DNA of 64,000 bases from JACMJL01 sp963791805 (GCA_963791805.1 CAWBTU010000006.1:310001-374000), one strand, 5' to 3'; positions 8,101 to 17,599 are shown, counted from the first letter of the stretch. The notes: generated by a model from the letters alone, not told the origin. Program-made: numbers and translations.

Positions 8101-9036
8101 ATGTTATTTTTCGAATCAATTCCTTGGTATTCCGTTATTATGTGGTTCGTTGTTCTTGGAACATTAATGCTCATGAACGAAGTGGGACGTAGAACTAAAT
8201 GGTTAGCTCTTGTACTATTTACAGTATTACCATTAATTCTTACTATATTTGTTTGGCCAACAACTGCAGGCCCAGATTCAACTGTTGGTACTTGGTTTCA
8301 TTGGGTGAAAGTTTATTCAGCACTTGCAGCCTGTTTAGGTTTTTGGGCACTTAGACATGTAAAAGGCGCAGAAAAGCACAAAATATTATTTGTTTTCCCA
8401 GCACTTATTCTTGCAATCAACATAACTGAAGCAGTTATTCGTGACTTCCAAATTTCATCAATGACTAAAATAGCCGCTTCTAATGCAGCTGGAGGTATGA
8501 CAATAGTTCCTGGAGCATGGAATGTTATGAATGGTGTTGCAGGTATACTAAATATAATCACTATTACTGGATTTTTAGCAATCTTCATAGGTAAGGACAA
8601 ATATAAAGACCTATTATGGCCTGATCAACTTTGGTTCTGGATAGTTGCTTATGATTTATGGAACTTCGCATATGTTTATAACTGTGTATCAGATCATGCA
8701 TTCTATGCAGGGTTAGCATTATTACTTTCTTGTACATTACCAGCTTTGTTTATCAAAAAAGGTACTTGGGTTCAGGCCCGTGCTCATACATTAGCCTTTT
8801 GGATGATGTTCGTAATGAGTTACCCAGAATTTATAGACAGCTCAAAATTTGCAGTAAACTCATCACATAATGAAACAGCTCTTATGATTGTAAGTGCAAT
8901 GTCATTAGCAGCTAATGTTGGAGTATTTGGATACTATTTATATAGAGTAATTAAATTCAAACGTAATCCATTAACTCAAGAAATCTACCCAGAATTAAAA
9001 GCATATCAAGAAATTGCAAAATTTAAAACTATATAA
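8101..9036 (+). CDS. polytopic membrane protein, DUF5692-like
   Basis: A 311-residue integral membrane protein with about eight hydrophobic helices from residue 10 to 285, and unusually many tryptophans and histidines in or beside the helices (WFHWVKVYSA, LWFWIVAYDLWNFAY). From memory it resembles the DUF5692 family of clostridia and enterococci; this is recognition, not a search result. The function is unknown. AAGGGAGG precedes the ATG. It is transcribed alone, between a strong promoter with two palindromes and a clear terminator, which suggests tight regulation. The conserved polar residues in the helices would suit a transporter or a membrane enzyme. Confidence 0.7.
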   Translation: MLFFESIPWYSVIMWFVVLGTLMLMNEVGRRTKWLALVLFTVLPLILTIFVWPTTAGPDSTVGTWFHWVKVYSALAACLGFWALRHVKGAEKHKILFVFPALILAINITEAVIRDFQISSMTKIAASNAAGGMTIVPGAWNVMNGVAGILNIITITGFLAIFIGKDKYKDLLWPDQLWFWIVAYDLWNFAYVYNCVSDHAFYAGLALLLSCTLPALFIKKGTWVQARAHTLAFWMMFVMSYPEFIDSSKFAVNSSHNETALMIVSAMSLAANVGVFGYYLYRVIKFKRNPLTQEIYPELKAYQEIAKFKTI

Positions 9037-9049
9037 TATTTCAAATAGG

Positions 9050-9075
9050 GACTAGGAGGAATCCTAGTCTTTATT
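9050..9075 (+). terminator. rho-independent terminator
   Basis: GACTAGGA / TCCTAGTC stem (9050-9057, 9062-9069) followed by TTTATT. Confidence 0.8.
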
Positions 9076-9207
9076 GTATGCTTTTCAATATAATATTTTA
9101 GTCACTAATTGTGCTTTTTTCATTTTAATGAAATTATTTCACTAAACCATATTAAATCTAATTTAAATATTATATAATAGCATAAGATACAAAGCAGGGG
9201 TGAAATT

Positions 9208-9786
9208 ATGAATATAGGAATGAAAATTAAGGAATTAAGAACTCAAAAGGGAATTACTCTAAAAGAGCTAAGTGAGAAAAGTGGATTATCTATTGGATTT
9301 TTATCACAACTTGAAAGGGGCCTAACTACTATAGCTGTAGATTTGTTAGAAAAATTAGCTGAGATTCTAGAAGTTAATTTAACTTATTTTTTTGATTATC
9401 CGCATAAAAGAGAAGAAAAGGTTCTAAGAAGTTATGAACAAGAACTAATTGATGTACAAGAGGGCGGTTTTATTAAGTATAGCTTAAGCACAAATTTAGA
9501 AGACAAGCAATTTGTTCCTAGGCTTATAGAGATTCTTCCCCAAAGGAAAGAAGAAGAAGTTTTATCATCAAAACATCAAGGAGAAGAATTTGTTTATGTT
9601 TTAGAGGGAATATTAACTGTTTATATAGATGAAAAAAGACATGAAGTTTATCCTGGAGATAGCGTTCATATGAACTCTAATATTAATCATAATTGGGCTA
9701 ATTACACTAATAAGAAGGTTAAGTTATTAGTTGTTAACACTCCTAATCATCTGTACAATAATAAATCTAAAAATTTAAATGATTAA
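9208..9786 (+). CDS. XRE family regulator with C-terminal cupin domain
   Basis: A 192-residue regulator. The N-terminal helix-turn-helix (residues 1-60: IKELRTQKGITLKELSEKSG, then GFLSQLERG) is of the XRE/HTH_3 type. The cupin_2 barrel (about 105-175) shows HQGEEFVYVLEG and the GDSVHMNSNINHNW segment that supplies metal- or ligand-binding histidines. This architecture is common in regulators placed beside transporters and amine or amino-acid enzymes. TATAAT at 9173-9178 lies upstream with no good -35 box. The next gene starts 15 bases after its stop, so it probably controls the permease and aminopeptidase. Confidence 0.88.
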   Translation: MNIGMKIKELRTQKGITLKELSEKSGLSIGFLSQLERGLTTIAVDLLEKLAEILEVNLTYFFDYPHKREEKVLRSYEQELIDVQEGGFIKYSLSTNLEDKQFVPRLIEILPQRKEEEVLSSKHQGEEFVYVLEGILTVYIDEKRHEVYPGDSVHMNSNINHNWANYTNKKVKLLVVNTPNHLYNNKSKNLND

Positions 9787-9800
9787 GAGGAGAAAAAAAC

Positions 9801-10928
9801 GTGGATAAGGCAGTATTATATCTTATAGGAACCTTCTTTGTTATTGGAGGAATTGATTACATATTAGGAAGCCCTTTAGAACTTGGTGGAAAATTTGAAG
9901 AAGGAATGAAGACTATGGGTGCTTTAGGACTTGGGATGATAGGAATATATTCGTTAGCTCCTATACTTTCAAATTCTTTAGAAAGTGCCATTGTTCCCTT
10001 TTGTAAAGTATTTCATTTTGATCCTTCCATATTTCCTGCTTCATTTTTAGCTTTAGATATGGGTGGATATCAGGTGGCTACTAAACTAGCTTTGACCAAT
10101 GATATGGGCTTATTTTCAGGGATTATTATTGCCTCAACTTTGGGTGCAACTATTAGTTTTTCAATCCCTGTAGCTTTAGGTATGATTTCTAAGGAAGATG
10201 AAAAATATTTTTCTAAAGGGGTTATGGTTGGAATCACTAGCATACCTATAGGGTGTTTTGCAGCGGGTTTGTGGCAAAAAATAAATATAAGTGTAATAAT
10301 ATGGAATCTTGTACCTATATCGTTATTTGCTATTATTTTGGCAATAGGCTTATTAAAGGCTCAAATTTTCTTAATGAAAGGTTTTAATTTATTTGGTAAA
10401 CTAATAATGGGATTAAGTGTGGTTGGACTACTTTTACAAGGAATAAATAGTATATTTGGCGTTATGCTTGTTTCAGGATTAGCACCACTTTCTGAATCAA
10501 CTGTAATAGTAGGGAAAATTGCATTTGTTTTAGGTGGAGCATATCCCATGCTTGCACTAATAAATCGTATTTTTAAAAGCAGCTTTGAAAAAATAGGTGA
10601 AAAGTTTAAAATTAACTCAGTTTCTGTGGCAGGAATACTAGGAAATCTTGCCAGCAATCTGCTTATATTTGGAACCTATAAGGAAATGAATCCTAAAGGA
10701 AAGGTAATTTGTACTGCTTTTGGGGTAAGTGGAGCTTATGTATTTGGTGGTCAATTTGGATTTGTGTCAGGAATAGCACCTGAAATGTTAGGAGCTTTTA
10801 TTATAGCAAAGCTAACAGCTGGGATAATAAGCATTGTGCTAGCTGCATGGCTTTATGAATATGAAAATAAATCCTATGGATTTAATGAAATTGGAGGAGT
10901 AAGTTATGAAAATCAAGGACAGAATTGA
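9801..10928 (+). CDS. EutH-like ethanolamine permease family protein
   Basis: A 375-residue membrane protein with about ten or eleven helices, matching the EutH family in length and in segments such as GGIDYILG near the N-terminus, ALDMGGYQ and SVAGILGNLASNLLIFG. It starts at GTG 9801 behind AGAGGAGA. EutH normally sits with ethanolamine ammonia-lyase and microcompartment genes; none are here. Instead it lies between an XRE-cupin regulator and an aminopeptidase P gene, overlapping the latter by 23 bases. The substrate may therefore not be ethanolamine; a small amine or a peptide-derived product is an inference. Confidence 0.75.
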   Translation: MDKAVLYLIGTFFVIGGIDYILGSPLELGGKFEEGMKTMGALGLGMIGIYSLAPILSNSLESAIVPFCKVFHFDPSIFPASFLALDMGGYQVATKLALTNDMGLFSGIIIASTLGATISFSIPVALGMISKEDEKYFSKGVMVGITSIPIGCFAAGLWQKINISVIIWNLVPISLFAIILAIGLLKAQIFLMKGFNLFGKLIMGLSVVGLLLQGINSIFGVMLVSGLAPLSESTVIVGKIAFVLGGAYPMLALINRIFKSSFEKIGEKFKINSVSVAGILGNLASNLLIFGTYKEMNPKGKVICTAFGVSGAYVFGGQFGFVSGIAPEMLGAFIIAKLTAGIISIVLAAWLYEYENKSYGFNEIGGVSYENQGQN

Positions 10929-12687
10929 AAAATTAAGACAATTAATGAAGGAAAACAAAATGGATGCCTACATAATTCCTAGTTTTGATGCACATCAAGG
11001 CGAATATGTGGCTGACCATTGGAAAGCTAGGCATTGGATTTCTGGATTTACAGGTTCAGCTGGAACTGTAGTTATCACATTAGAAGATGCAGGATTATGG
11101 ACTGATGGCAGATATTATATTCAAGCAGAAACAGCAGCTTCAAGGATTCTGGAATTAGATTATTTAGAATGTCAGATATCGGTGTGCCTTCGTATACAGA
11201 TTGGTTGAAAAATACACTTAAGGAAGGAAATACTGTTGGTTTTGATGGTAGTGTTTTTTCAGTAGATATGGTTAAAAATATGGAAAAGGCATTTAAGATA
11301 AAAGGAATAGGCTTAAAAATTCAGCAGGATTTAATTGATAGTATATGGAGTGATAGACCAGAGATACCTAAAGGTTCAATTTTTGTGCATGAAGTAAAGT
11401 ATGCAGGTCAATCTAGAGTAGAAAAATTAGATGAAGTAAGAAAAGAAATGAAAAAGCAAGAAGCTAACTATTATCTATTAACGTCACTAGATGATATTGC
11501 ATGGCTTCTAAATATCAGAGGAACTGATATACCAAATAATCCAGTTGTAATAGCTAATGTGATAATAGCTGAGGAAAAGAGCTATTTGTTTATTGAAGCT
11601 TCAAAGGTTCCTGAAGCTGTTAAATTAGAACTAGAAGCTGATGGCATTGAGTTAAAAGGGTATAATGATGTACAACAGTTTTTACAAGGTATTTCAGCTA
11701 AAGATACAATTATATTTGATAATAGTAAAATTAATGCTAGTTTATATCATGCAATTAACAATAATGCAACAAAAAAAGAATTTGAGAATATTACAACTAA
11801 ATTAAAAGCTATTAAAAATGAAACTGAGATAGAGAACTTAAAGGAATGTGAAATAAATGATTGTGTAGCTATGGTTAAATTTATAAAATGGCTAAAAAAA
11901 TCTGTAAACATAGAAAAAATTACTGAAATTAGTGCAGAAGAGAAATTAGAAGCTTTTCGAAAAGAGAGAAACCTATTTGTTGAGCCAAGTTTTGACACTA
12001 TAGCAGGATATAAAGACCATGCTGCAATGATGCATTATAAAGCAAGTAAAGAAACTGAATATACCTTGAAAAACGAAGGATTTTTTTTGGTTGATTCAGG
12101 TGGACAGTACTTTAATGGAACAACAGATATCACAAGAACTATTGCTCTAGGAAAGCTTACGGATGAAGAAAAAGCAGACTTTACATTAGTACTGAAAGGA
12201 TTTATTGGATTAGAGACAGTAAAATTTCTATATGGAACAACTGGATCTAATTTAGACGTTCTTGCTAGACAACCTATTTGGGAACAAGGCTTAGATTATA
12301 AATGTGGAACTGGTCATGGAGTAGGGTTTTTCCTAAATGTTCATGAAGGACCACAAAGCATTAGAAAAGATATCTAATAGTGTTAGATTAGAAAAAGGCA
12401 TGATTATTACTAATGAACCTGGAATTTATAAAGAAGGAAAACACGGAATCAGAACTGAAAATATGATGATAGTAGTTGAAAATGAAAAAACAGAGTTTGG
12501 ACAATTTATGAACTTTGAATCTATAACTTATTGCCCAATTGATCTTGCTGGAATCAATAAAGACATGCTAACAGAAAATGAAAAGCAATGGTTAAACAAC
12601 TATCATAAGGATGTATATGCAAAACTTTCTCCTTATTTAGATAAGGAAGAGTGCCATTGGTTAAAAGAAGAGACTAGAGAAGTTTAA
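10906..12687 (+). pseudogene. M24B aminopeptidase P (Xaa-Pro), interrupted by two compensating frameshifts
   Basis: About 590 codons of a long-form aminopeptidase P (creatinase N-domains plus pita-bread M24 domain) in three frames: 10906 to about 11160, about 11160 to 12367, and about 12367 to 12687. One T seems missing at 11160-11162 (GATTATTTAG where GATTTATTTAG restores the frame). One extra A seems present in the A4 run at 12365-12368. With those two bases corrected, the protein is continuous and complete. The metal ligands are all present: two Asp in LVDSGGQYFNGTTDITRT, His in CGTGHGVGFF, Glu in TNEPGIY and Glu in GIRTEN. It removes N-terminal residues preceding proline. Both changes lie in or beside short homopolymers, so a sequencing artefact is as likely as true decay. 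Confidence 0.8.
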
Positions 12688-12723
12688 AGTTTTATATATG
12701 GCATTAACTATATTTTATGAAAT

Positions 12724-12755
12724 AAAGGCTGAAGCAGAAATGCTCCAGCCTTTGT
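12724..12755 (+). terminator. rho-independent terminator
   Basis: AAAGGCTG at 12724-12731 pairs with CAGCCTTT at 12746-12753, and T-rich sequence follows. It ends the XRE-cupin, permease and peptidase unit. The rest of 12756-12984 shows nothing further that I can support. Confidence 0.75.
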
Positions 12756-12984
12756 ATTTGCTTAATCTGTAGATTAATATTACTTTTTCTAAATAAAATA
12801 AATCGCACAAAAGCATTTCTAATTTACTGATTTTGTAGTAAATTGTGCAATAAGATGGAAATAGAAGGTATTATTTTTAGCGCAAGGCCTGTTTTATTAT
12901 TATTTTTATATTTTAAGCCACATTAATATGATATATTTATAATGTGATTTTAAGGAACTAAATGCTTAAAGAAGGTGCGAAAAT

Positions 12985-14166
12985 ATGGATAAAAAGACAA
13001 ATGGAAAATTTATATTGCGAAAATTCAAAGAATTACTAGAGAAAATCAAGAAAGAAAAAAAGTATAAAACAATGTTTATTTCTTCATTAATATTAATATT
13101 TCTCTCAGTAATATGTGTATTTTTTATTTCTAGAGACGAAGGTTTTTACAAAGAAACTATAGCTAAAATCACATCAATAACTAAAACTGATAAAGTGAAG
13201 ACTTCAGTAGATGGTGGAGGAGAATCCAATGGCAATCAATTAATTAAAGCAGTCATTATGAATGGACCGCATAAAGGTGAAAAAATAGAACTGCAAAATG
13301 CAACCTCAGAATCTCAAGCCTACGATATCAAGTTAAAAGTTCATGATGAAGTTTTTGTTTCAATTAATAAGAAAGCTGGGGATAAGATAACCTCTGTAGA
13401 TATAATAGATTTTAAAAGGGACAATTATATTGCGTACACTGTAATTTTATTTGCTTTACTAATCTTACTAATTGGAGGAATTAAAGGTTTTAGATCCTTA
13501 ATTAGTGTAGTGATTAATGTAATTATTTTCTTTATAATGATTGAATTAATATTTCTTGGACATAATCTACTTTTAATTGCAGCACTGGCAAGCGTTATTT
13601 TTATTATTGTCTCGATTTCTATAGTCAGTGGCTTTAATGAAAAAACTGTTTCTGCAATTGTAGGTACTCTTGCAGCTACAATTGCGTCCATGCTAATAAC
13701 TGCAATAGTAATACTGGCAACTCACTCAAATGGAATTCACTATGAGGAAATGGAGTATATAAGACCACCAGATATTATTTTTTACATAGAAATACTTATT
13801 GGAACCCTTGGAGCCATAATAGATATTGCCATATCTATTTCATCAGCCATTAATGAAATTCACGAAAATAGTCCAGAAATTAGCGATAAAGATCTAATTA
13901 ATTCTGGTAGGGAGATTGGAAATGACATTATGGGAACAATGGCTAATACTTTAGTTTTTGCTTATATCAGTGGAGGTATTCCAATGATATTACTTCTTAT
14001 AAAAAATGGGTTTTCCCCATCCTATATAATAAACATTAATCTTTCCCTTGAAGTTATTAGAGCCCTTGTTGGTAGTATAGGAATTGTTATAAGTATTCCA
14101 ATCACTATCTTCACATCAGTTTTAATTATTAAGAATAAGAGGAATAGGGGGGCTATTAAAGCATGA
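12985..14166 (+). CDS. YibE/F family membrane protein
   Basis: A 393-residue membrane protein. A lysine-rich cytoplasmic start is followed by one helix (about residues 35-53) and a soluble extracytoplasmic domain of about 90 residues that looks like a small beta barrel (KGEKIELQNATSE and similar). A YibE/F domain of six or seven helices follows, with the family motif GTLGAIIDIAISISSAINEI and the GREIGNDIMGTMANTL segment. The biochemical role of the family is not established. GAAGGTG precedes the ATG. Its stop overlaps the next YibE/F gene by four bases (ATGA), so translation of the pair is coupled. Confidence 0.85.
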   Translation: MDKKTNGKFILRKFKELLEKIKKEKKYKTMFISSLILIFLSVICVFFISRDEGFYKETIAKITSITKTDKVKTSVDGGGESNGNQLIKAVIMNGPHKGEKIELQNATSESQAYDIKLKVHDEVFVSINKKAGDKITSVDIIDFKRDNYIAYTVILFALLILLIGGIKGFRSLISVVINVIIFFIMIELIFLGHNLLLIAALASVIFIIVSISIVSGFNEKTVSAIVGTLAATIASMLITAIVILATHSNGIHYEEMEYIRPPDIIFYIEILIGTLGAIIDIAISISSAINEIHENSPEISDKDLINSGREIGNDIMGTMANTLVFAYISGGIPMILLLIKNGFSPSYIININLSLEVIRALVGSIGIVISIPITIFTSVLIIKNKRNRGAIKA

Positions 14167-14942
14167 ATATAATATTAGTTTTACTAATAATTCTCTTTTT
14201 GCTTATGAGAATTGTAGGCGGAGAACGAGGGAAAAAATCTTTTTTTACTTTGATTTTTAATTTTGTGATTCTTTTTATAATCCTAATAATAATATCTCAA
14301 AATGTTGAACCGATTATTGTAAGTATTATAGGATGTTTTCTTATTAGCTATACAACTTTATTCTATATAAATGGAATAAATGTTAAAACAGTATCTTCTT
14401 TAATATCAGTTACCTTAGTTGTTATTCTTACTATGATGCTTACATATAAGTTAGGAAGCGATGCGAAAATTCAAGGCTTTGGAACTGAACAAGTAGAAGG
14501 ACTTGCATTTCTTTCTAGTAATATAAAATTGAATTTTGCAAAAATATTTATATGCCAAGTTATAATTGGATTAGTCGGAGCTATTATAGATGTATCAATC
14601 TCTATTTCTTCATCTATGAATGAACTATATAAAGGTGATACAGAAATGTCTCAAGGTAGTCTATTTAAGTCGGGAATGAATATCGGGAAAGATATTTTAG
14701 GAACAATGACTAATACATTACTTTTTGCATTTATTAGTGGCTTTATGACATTTATAATATTTTTTCATAACTCAAATTATTCTTTTGTACAAATAATGAA
14801 TGCAAAAGTTTTCTGCTCTGAGGTATTTCAGATTCTGTGTAGTGGAATTGGAATTATCCTTATAATACCTATAACAGCATTTGTAACATCAAGAGTTTTG
14901 TATAGTAAACTTCCAAACAAGGATTTAGGAGAAAAAATATAA
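14163..14942 (+). CDS. YibE/F family membrane protein, short partner
   Basis: A 259-residue paralogue of the preceding gene without the extracytoplasmic domain. It has about seven helices and the same signature segments (GLVGAIIDVSISISSSMNEL and SGMNIGKDILGTMTNTL). The four-base overlap with the upstream gene and the duplicated YibE/F core suggest that the two form a hetero-oligomeric membrane complex. The function is unknown. A terminator follows within 30 bases. Confidence 0.85.
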   Translation: MNIILVLLIILFLLMRIVGGERGKKSFFTLIFNFVILFIILIIISQNVEPIIVSIIGCFLISYTTLFYINGINVKTVSSLISVTLVVILTMMLTYKLGSDAKIQGFGTEQVEGLAFLSSNIKLNFAKIFICQVIIGLVGAIIDVSISISSSMNELYKGDTEMSQGSLFKSGMNIGKDILGTMTNTLLFAFISGFMTFIIFFHNSNYSFVQIMNAKVFCSEVFQILCSGIGIILIIPITAFVTSRVLYSKLPNKDLGEKI

Positions 14943-14967
14943 AATCTATAAAAGCTTTATACAAAGA

Positions 14968-15003
14968 AAACGTCAATGCTGAAATAGCGTTGACGCTTTG
15001 TAC
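14968..15003 (+). terminator. rho-independent terminator
   Basis: CGTCAATGCT (14971-14980) pairs with AGCGTTGACG (14986-14995), with one G-T pair, flanked by A's and CTTTG. Confidence 0.7.
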
Positions 15004-15013
15004 ATATATAATC

Positions 15014-15330
15014 TTATTCAATCTTAAACTGTTTCATAAGATTGAAAAGTTTTTCTGCCCTACAGCATTCTTGTTGGATTCTATTGAGATAGAATTAGTT
15101 TTCTTTGTAACTTCAGATACATTAACTACTGCAAAGCCACGACCTTGTTCGCCCGCTCGGGCTGCTTCTATGGCGGCATTTAACGCCAACAAGTTGGTTT
15201 GATTAGAAATTCCTAAAATACTGGTTGCCATCTCAGAAATATTTTGAACCACTTACTCATCATTGCTGCTAATGCCAATATTTCGAAGGGTTATAGCGGC
15301 CATATTAACAAATAATTTCCGAGAACAAAG
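15014..15330 (-). pseudogene. methyl-accepting chemotaxis protein remnant
   Basis: The highly conserved signalling tip is intact (QTNLLALNAAIEAARAGEQG, then RGFAVV), but upstream the frame meets a TAA at 15253-15255. After FAVV the sequence jumps to what looks like the receptor C-terminus (VSEVTKKTNSI). The last residues are recognisable only in another frame (AEKLFNLMKQFKIE, stop at 15014-15016). The membrane and ligand parts are absent. This is a decayed fragment with an internal deletion, a stop and a frameshift. Confidence 0.75.
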
Positions 15331-15421
15331 TGCTTTCTACTGCATTTTATGTACAATTATGGCATGCTATGTTTGAAAATTTATGGATAGAAATTAATGG
15401 ATTGTTGGGTTAAGAAATAAA

Positions 15422-15457
15422 TTGTATAGTTTAAGAATTTAGACTATAATCATAGTC
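15422..15457 (+). promoter_or_regulatory. promoter and BlaI-type operator 1
   Basis: TTGTAT (15422-15427), 17-base spacer, TATAAT (15445-15450). The dyad GACTA-TAATCA-TAGTC (15442-15457) covers the -10 box, so repressor binding would block RNA polymerase. The same GACTA-N6-TAGTC pattern recurs at 17480 and 17550. Confidence 0.7.
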
Positions 15458-15499
15458 GTAATACAAGAAAATAAATTATTGTTTGGAGAAGATAAAAGT

Positions 15500-15904
15500 A
15501 TGGATAAATCAGAAAGCATAACAAGTTCTGAAATAGTTATAATGAAAGTTATTTGGAAGGAACAACAGTGTACAGCTGCTAAAATTATTGAGGAAGTATC
15601 TAAAAATTCAAAGTGGCATTATAGAACAATAAAAACATTGTTAAGAAATCTTGTTAGCAAAAGAATGGTAGGATTTATTATTGATGAAAAAGATAGTCGT
15701 ATATATCATTATTATCCCCTTATAAAAGAGGAGGAATATCTTCAAAGGGAGAGACGGTCATTTGTAGATATGTACTACAATGGAAATATAGGAAGCACGG
15801 TTGCTAGTTTTCTTAAAGACACAAAATTATCAAAAAATGAGGCACAAGAGTTAAAAAGATTATTAAATAACTGTATTGATAATAAAACCAATGAAAAAGA
15901 GTGA
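15500..15904 (+). CDS. BlaI/MecI family transcriptional repressor
   Basis: A 134-residue winged-helix repressor. The N-terminal DNA-binding domain shows SSEIVIMKVIWKE, HYRTIKTLLRNLVSKRMVGF and the wing (DSRIYHYYPLI), as in BlaI and MecI. The C-terminal dimerisation helices end in LSKNEAQELKRLL. GGAGAAG at 15485-15491 supports the ATG at 15500 rather than the upstream in-frame TTG. Known BlaI proteins are cleaved after the partner BlaR1 protease is activated. Here the BlaR1-like gene follows at once, and three matching dyads lie in the region. The inducer is not necessarily a beta-lactam (see next gene). Confidence 0.9.
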   Translation: MDKSESITSSEIVIMKVIWKEQQCTAAKIIEEVSKNSKWHYRTIKTLLRNLVSKRMVGFIIDEKDSRIYHYYPLIKEEEYLQRERRSFVDMYYNGNIGSTVASFLKDTKLSKNEAQELKRLLNNCIDNKTNEKE

Positions 15905-15909
15905 TAGTT

Positions 15910-17460
15910 ATGGGTTTACAGATTTTATTTTTTAAAGTGTTGGAATTATCAATTACAGCTTCCGTAATTGTTCTTATTATATTGCTTCTTAGGGCCATAT
16001 GCGGAAAAATTTTTAGCTCAAGATTTATATACCTTTTGTGGTTAATATTGATTTTGAAACTAGTAGTTCCTTTTTCTATACCTAGTCCTTTTAGCCTGGA
16101 GAATGTTACTGACAAGTACATTTATGAGAGACAGAATAGTATCATTAGTATGGGAAATTTATTAGATGGTACAGTACAGGGATTAGTAAAAACTAAAAAA
16201 GCTATAGGCATATATGATGACAAAAGGGAACTCTTAAAAAGCGATCCTGTATATATAAAAGGTAAACCAACTGTTGACACGAAGACAATATCAGATCCAG
16301 CTCTGATAGAACTTTCAAGATACAGTAGCTCTATGAAATTTCTTTTAACATTGCTTAGCTTAACATGGTTTATTGGCTTTATTAGTTCTATAGCAGTAAA
16401 ATTTTACAGAAATTTAAAGTTTAAAAAGTTTTTTATAAAACACAATTATTGTGAAGATATAGTAATTATAAAGCTTTTTAATCAGTGCAAAAGAGAATTA
16501 GGTGTTACGAAAAACATAAGGGTGCTTATGTGTGGAAGTACAATGCCAATGATGTATGGAATATTAAAGCCTTGCATTCTTCTTCCATATGATTGCAAAA
16601 GTTTATTTGATGATGAAGAATTACGATATATTATGCTTCATGAATTAGAACACTATAAGCAAAAGGATACATTTTTATTTTGGATTGGAGATATTCTAAA
16701 AGCTATGCACTGGTTTAATCCTATAATAAATATTGGTATTAATAAAATGCAAGATGACTGTGAGGTTTTATGTGACTTACATGTAATGCAACATATAAAA
16801 AATGAAGAGCGTATAAACTACGGCATGTTACTTATAAAACAGGGTGAAATTAATTATACTAATTTTAACCTGAATACTATTTCAGCAAGTCTTCTGGGTA
16901 GAAAAACGCAGCTTAATTTAAGAATTAGAAAAATTGCCAATATGCGATTTTTAAGGCTTAATAAAAAACAATATAGTGTAGGCTTCTGTATTATAGTATT
17001 GATGGCATTAATATTATTGCCGGTGAATAAAGCATATTCCCAGCGGGTAAAGTATATTGATACACAGCCTACCATTTATGCCTTCTGGATGAAGGATAAC
17101 GTAAATGTAACCAGCTTAGATACAATTAACTCTATGACAATACAAATGCTAGGAAATCAATCAGATAATAAAGATGTGGTATTAATTATGAAAGACTTTC
17201 AAGATGTATCAATAGATAAATATTCTTTGTTAGTTGAGCAAACATGGCCTTTGTCTAAGCTGGCTCAAGTACATCCTGTTGAAATACATACACAAAGTAT
17301 TAGAAATGAAGTGAAAAAAAGAGGAATGGGTGAAGGGAAAATCTATATATTTTTAAGTTGTAACATGGGATATACAAAATACTTATCCACATCGGTAGGT
17401 ATGAAAACCATATTAGATTATGAAAGTTTAGATAGTTTAGATAAAGTGAAATTATATTAA
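15910..17460 (+). CDS. M56 (BlaR1-like) membrane metalloprotease without a penicillin-binding sensor
   Basis: A 516-residue membrane protease. It has two N-terminal helices, an extracytoplasmic loop of about 90 residues, a third helix near 145-165, and the cytoplasmic zinc-protease domain. The catalytic motif is His244-Glu245-x-x-His248 (MLHELEHYK), with a further ligand region DDCEVLCDLHVM. A fourth helix lies near 345-365. BlaR1 normally ends with a penicillin-binding sensor of about 250 residues. Here only about 145 extracytoplasmic residues follow, with no SxxK, SxN or KTG motif, so another signal must be sensed. Its start overlaps the region of the repressor stop, so the two are translationally coupled. 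Confidence 0.88.
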   Translation: MGLQILFFKVLELSITASVIVLIILLLRAICGKIFSSRFIYLLWLILILKLVVPFSIPSPFSLENVTDKYIYERQNSIISMGNLLDGTVQGLVKTKKAIGIYDDKRELLKSDPVYIKGKPTVDTKTISDPALIELSRYSSSMKFLLTLLSLTWFIGFISSIAVKFYRNLKFKKFFIKHNYCEDIVIIKLFNQCKRELGVTKNIRVLMCGSTMPMMYGILKPCILLPYDCKSLFDDEELRYIMLHELEHYKQKDTFLFWIGDILKAMHWFNPIINIGINKMQDDCEVLCDLHVMQHIKNEERINYGMLLIKQGEINYTNFNLNTISASLLGRKTQLNLRIRKIANMRFLRLNKKQYSVGFCIIVLMALILLPVNKAYSQRVKYIDTQPTIYAFWMKDNVNVTSLDTINSMTIQMLGNQSDNKDVVLIMKDFQDVSIDKYSLLVEQTWPLSKLAQVHPVEIHTQSIRNEVKKRGMGEGKIYIFLSCNMGYTKYLSTSVGMKTILDYESLDSLDKVKLY

Positions 17461-17470
17461 TTTAGGAATA

Positions 17471-17504
17471 TTCAGTATAGACTATTAAGTTAGTCTATAC
17501 TGAA
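17471..17504 (+). promoter_or_regulatory. 13-bp inverted repeat containing BlaI-type operator 2
   Basis: Perfect arms 17471-17483 and 17492-17504 with an eight-base loop, but no T run, so it is not a standard terminator. The centre contains GACTA-TTAAGT-TAGTC (17480-17495), matching the other two operators. Confidence 0.6.
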
Positions 17505-17538
17505 GTCGATATATAAATAGGACTAACAAAATATTTTT

Positions 17539-17566
17539 TTGCAATTAAGGACTACAAGCATAGTCT
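17539..17566 (+). promoter_or_regulatory. BlaI-type operator 3 with overlapping weak promoter
   Basis: GACTA-CAAGCA-TAGTC at 17550-17565. A possible promoter is TTGCAA (17539-17544) with TAGTCT (17561-17566), again overlapped by the dyad. It lies 34 bases before the next gene. Confidence 0.6.
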
Positions 17567-17599
17567 GTTGCAGATATTATAAAGGAGTGATTTTATCTT

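Noticed and set aside
14990..15202. 70-codon plus-strand frame after the YibE/F pair
   Set aside because: It is the antisense reading of the chemotaxis-receptor remnant.
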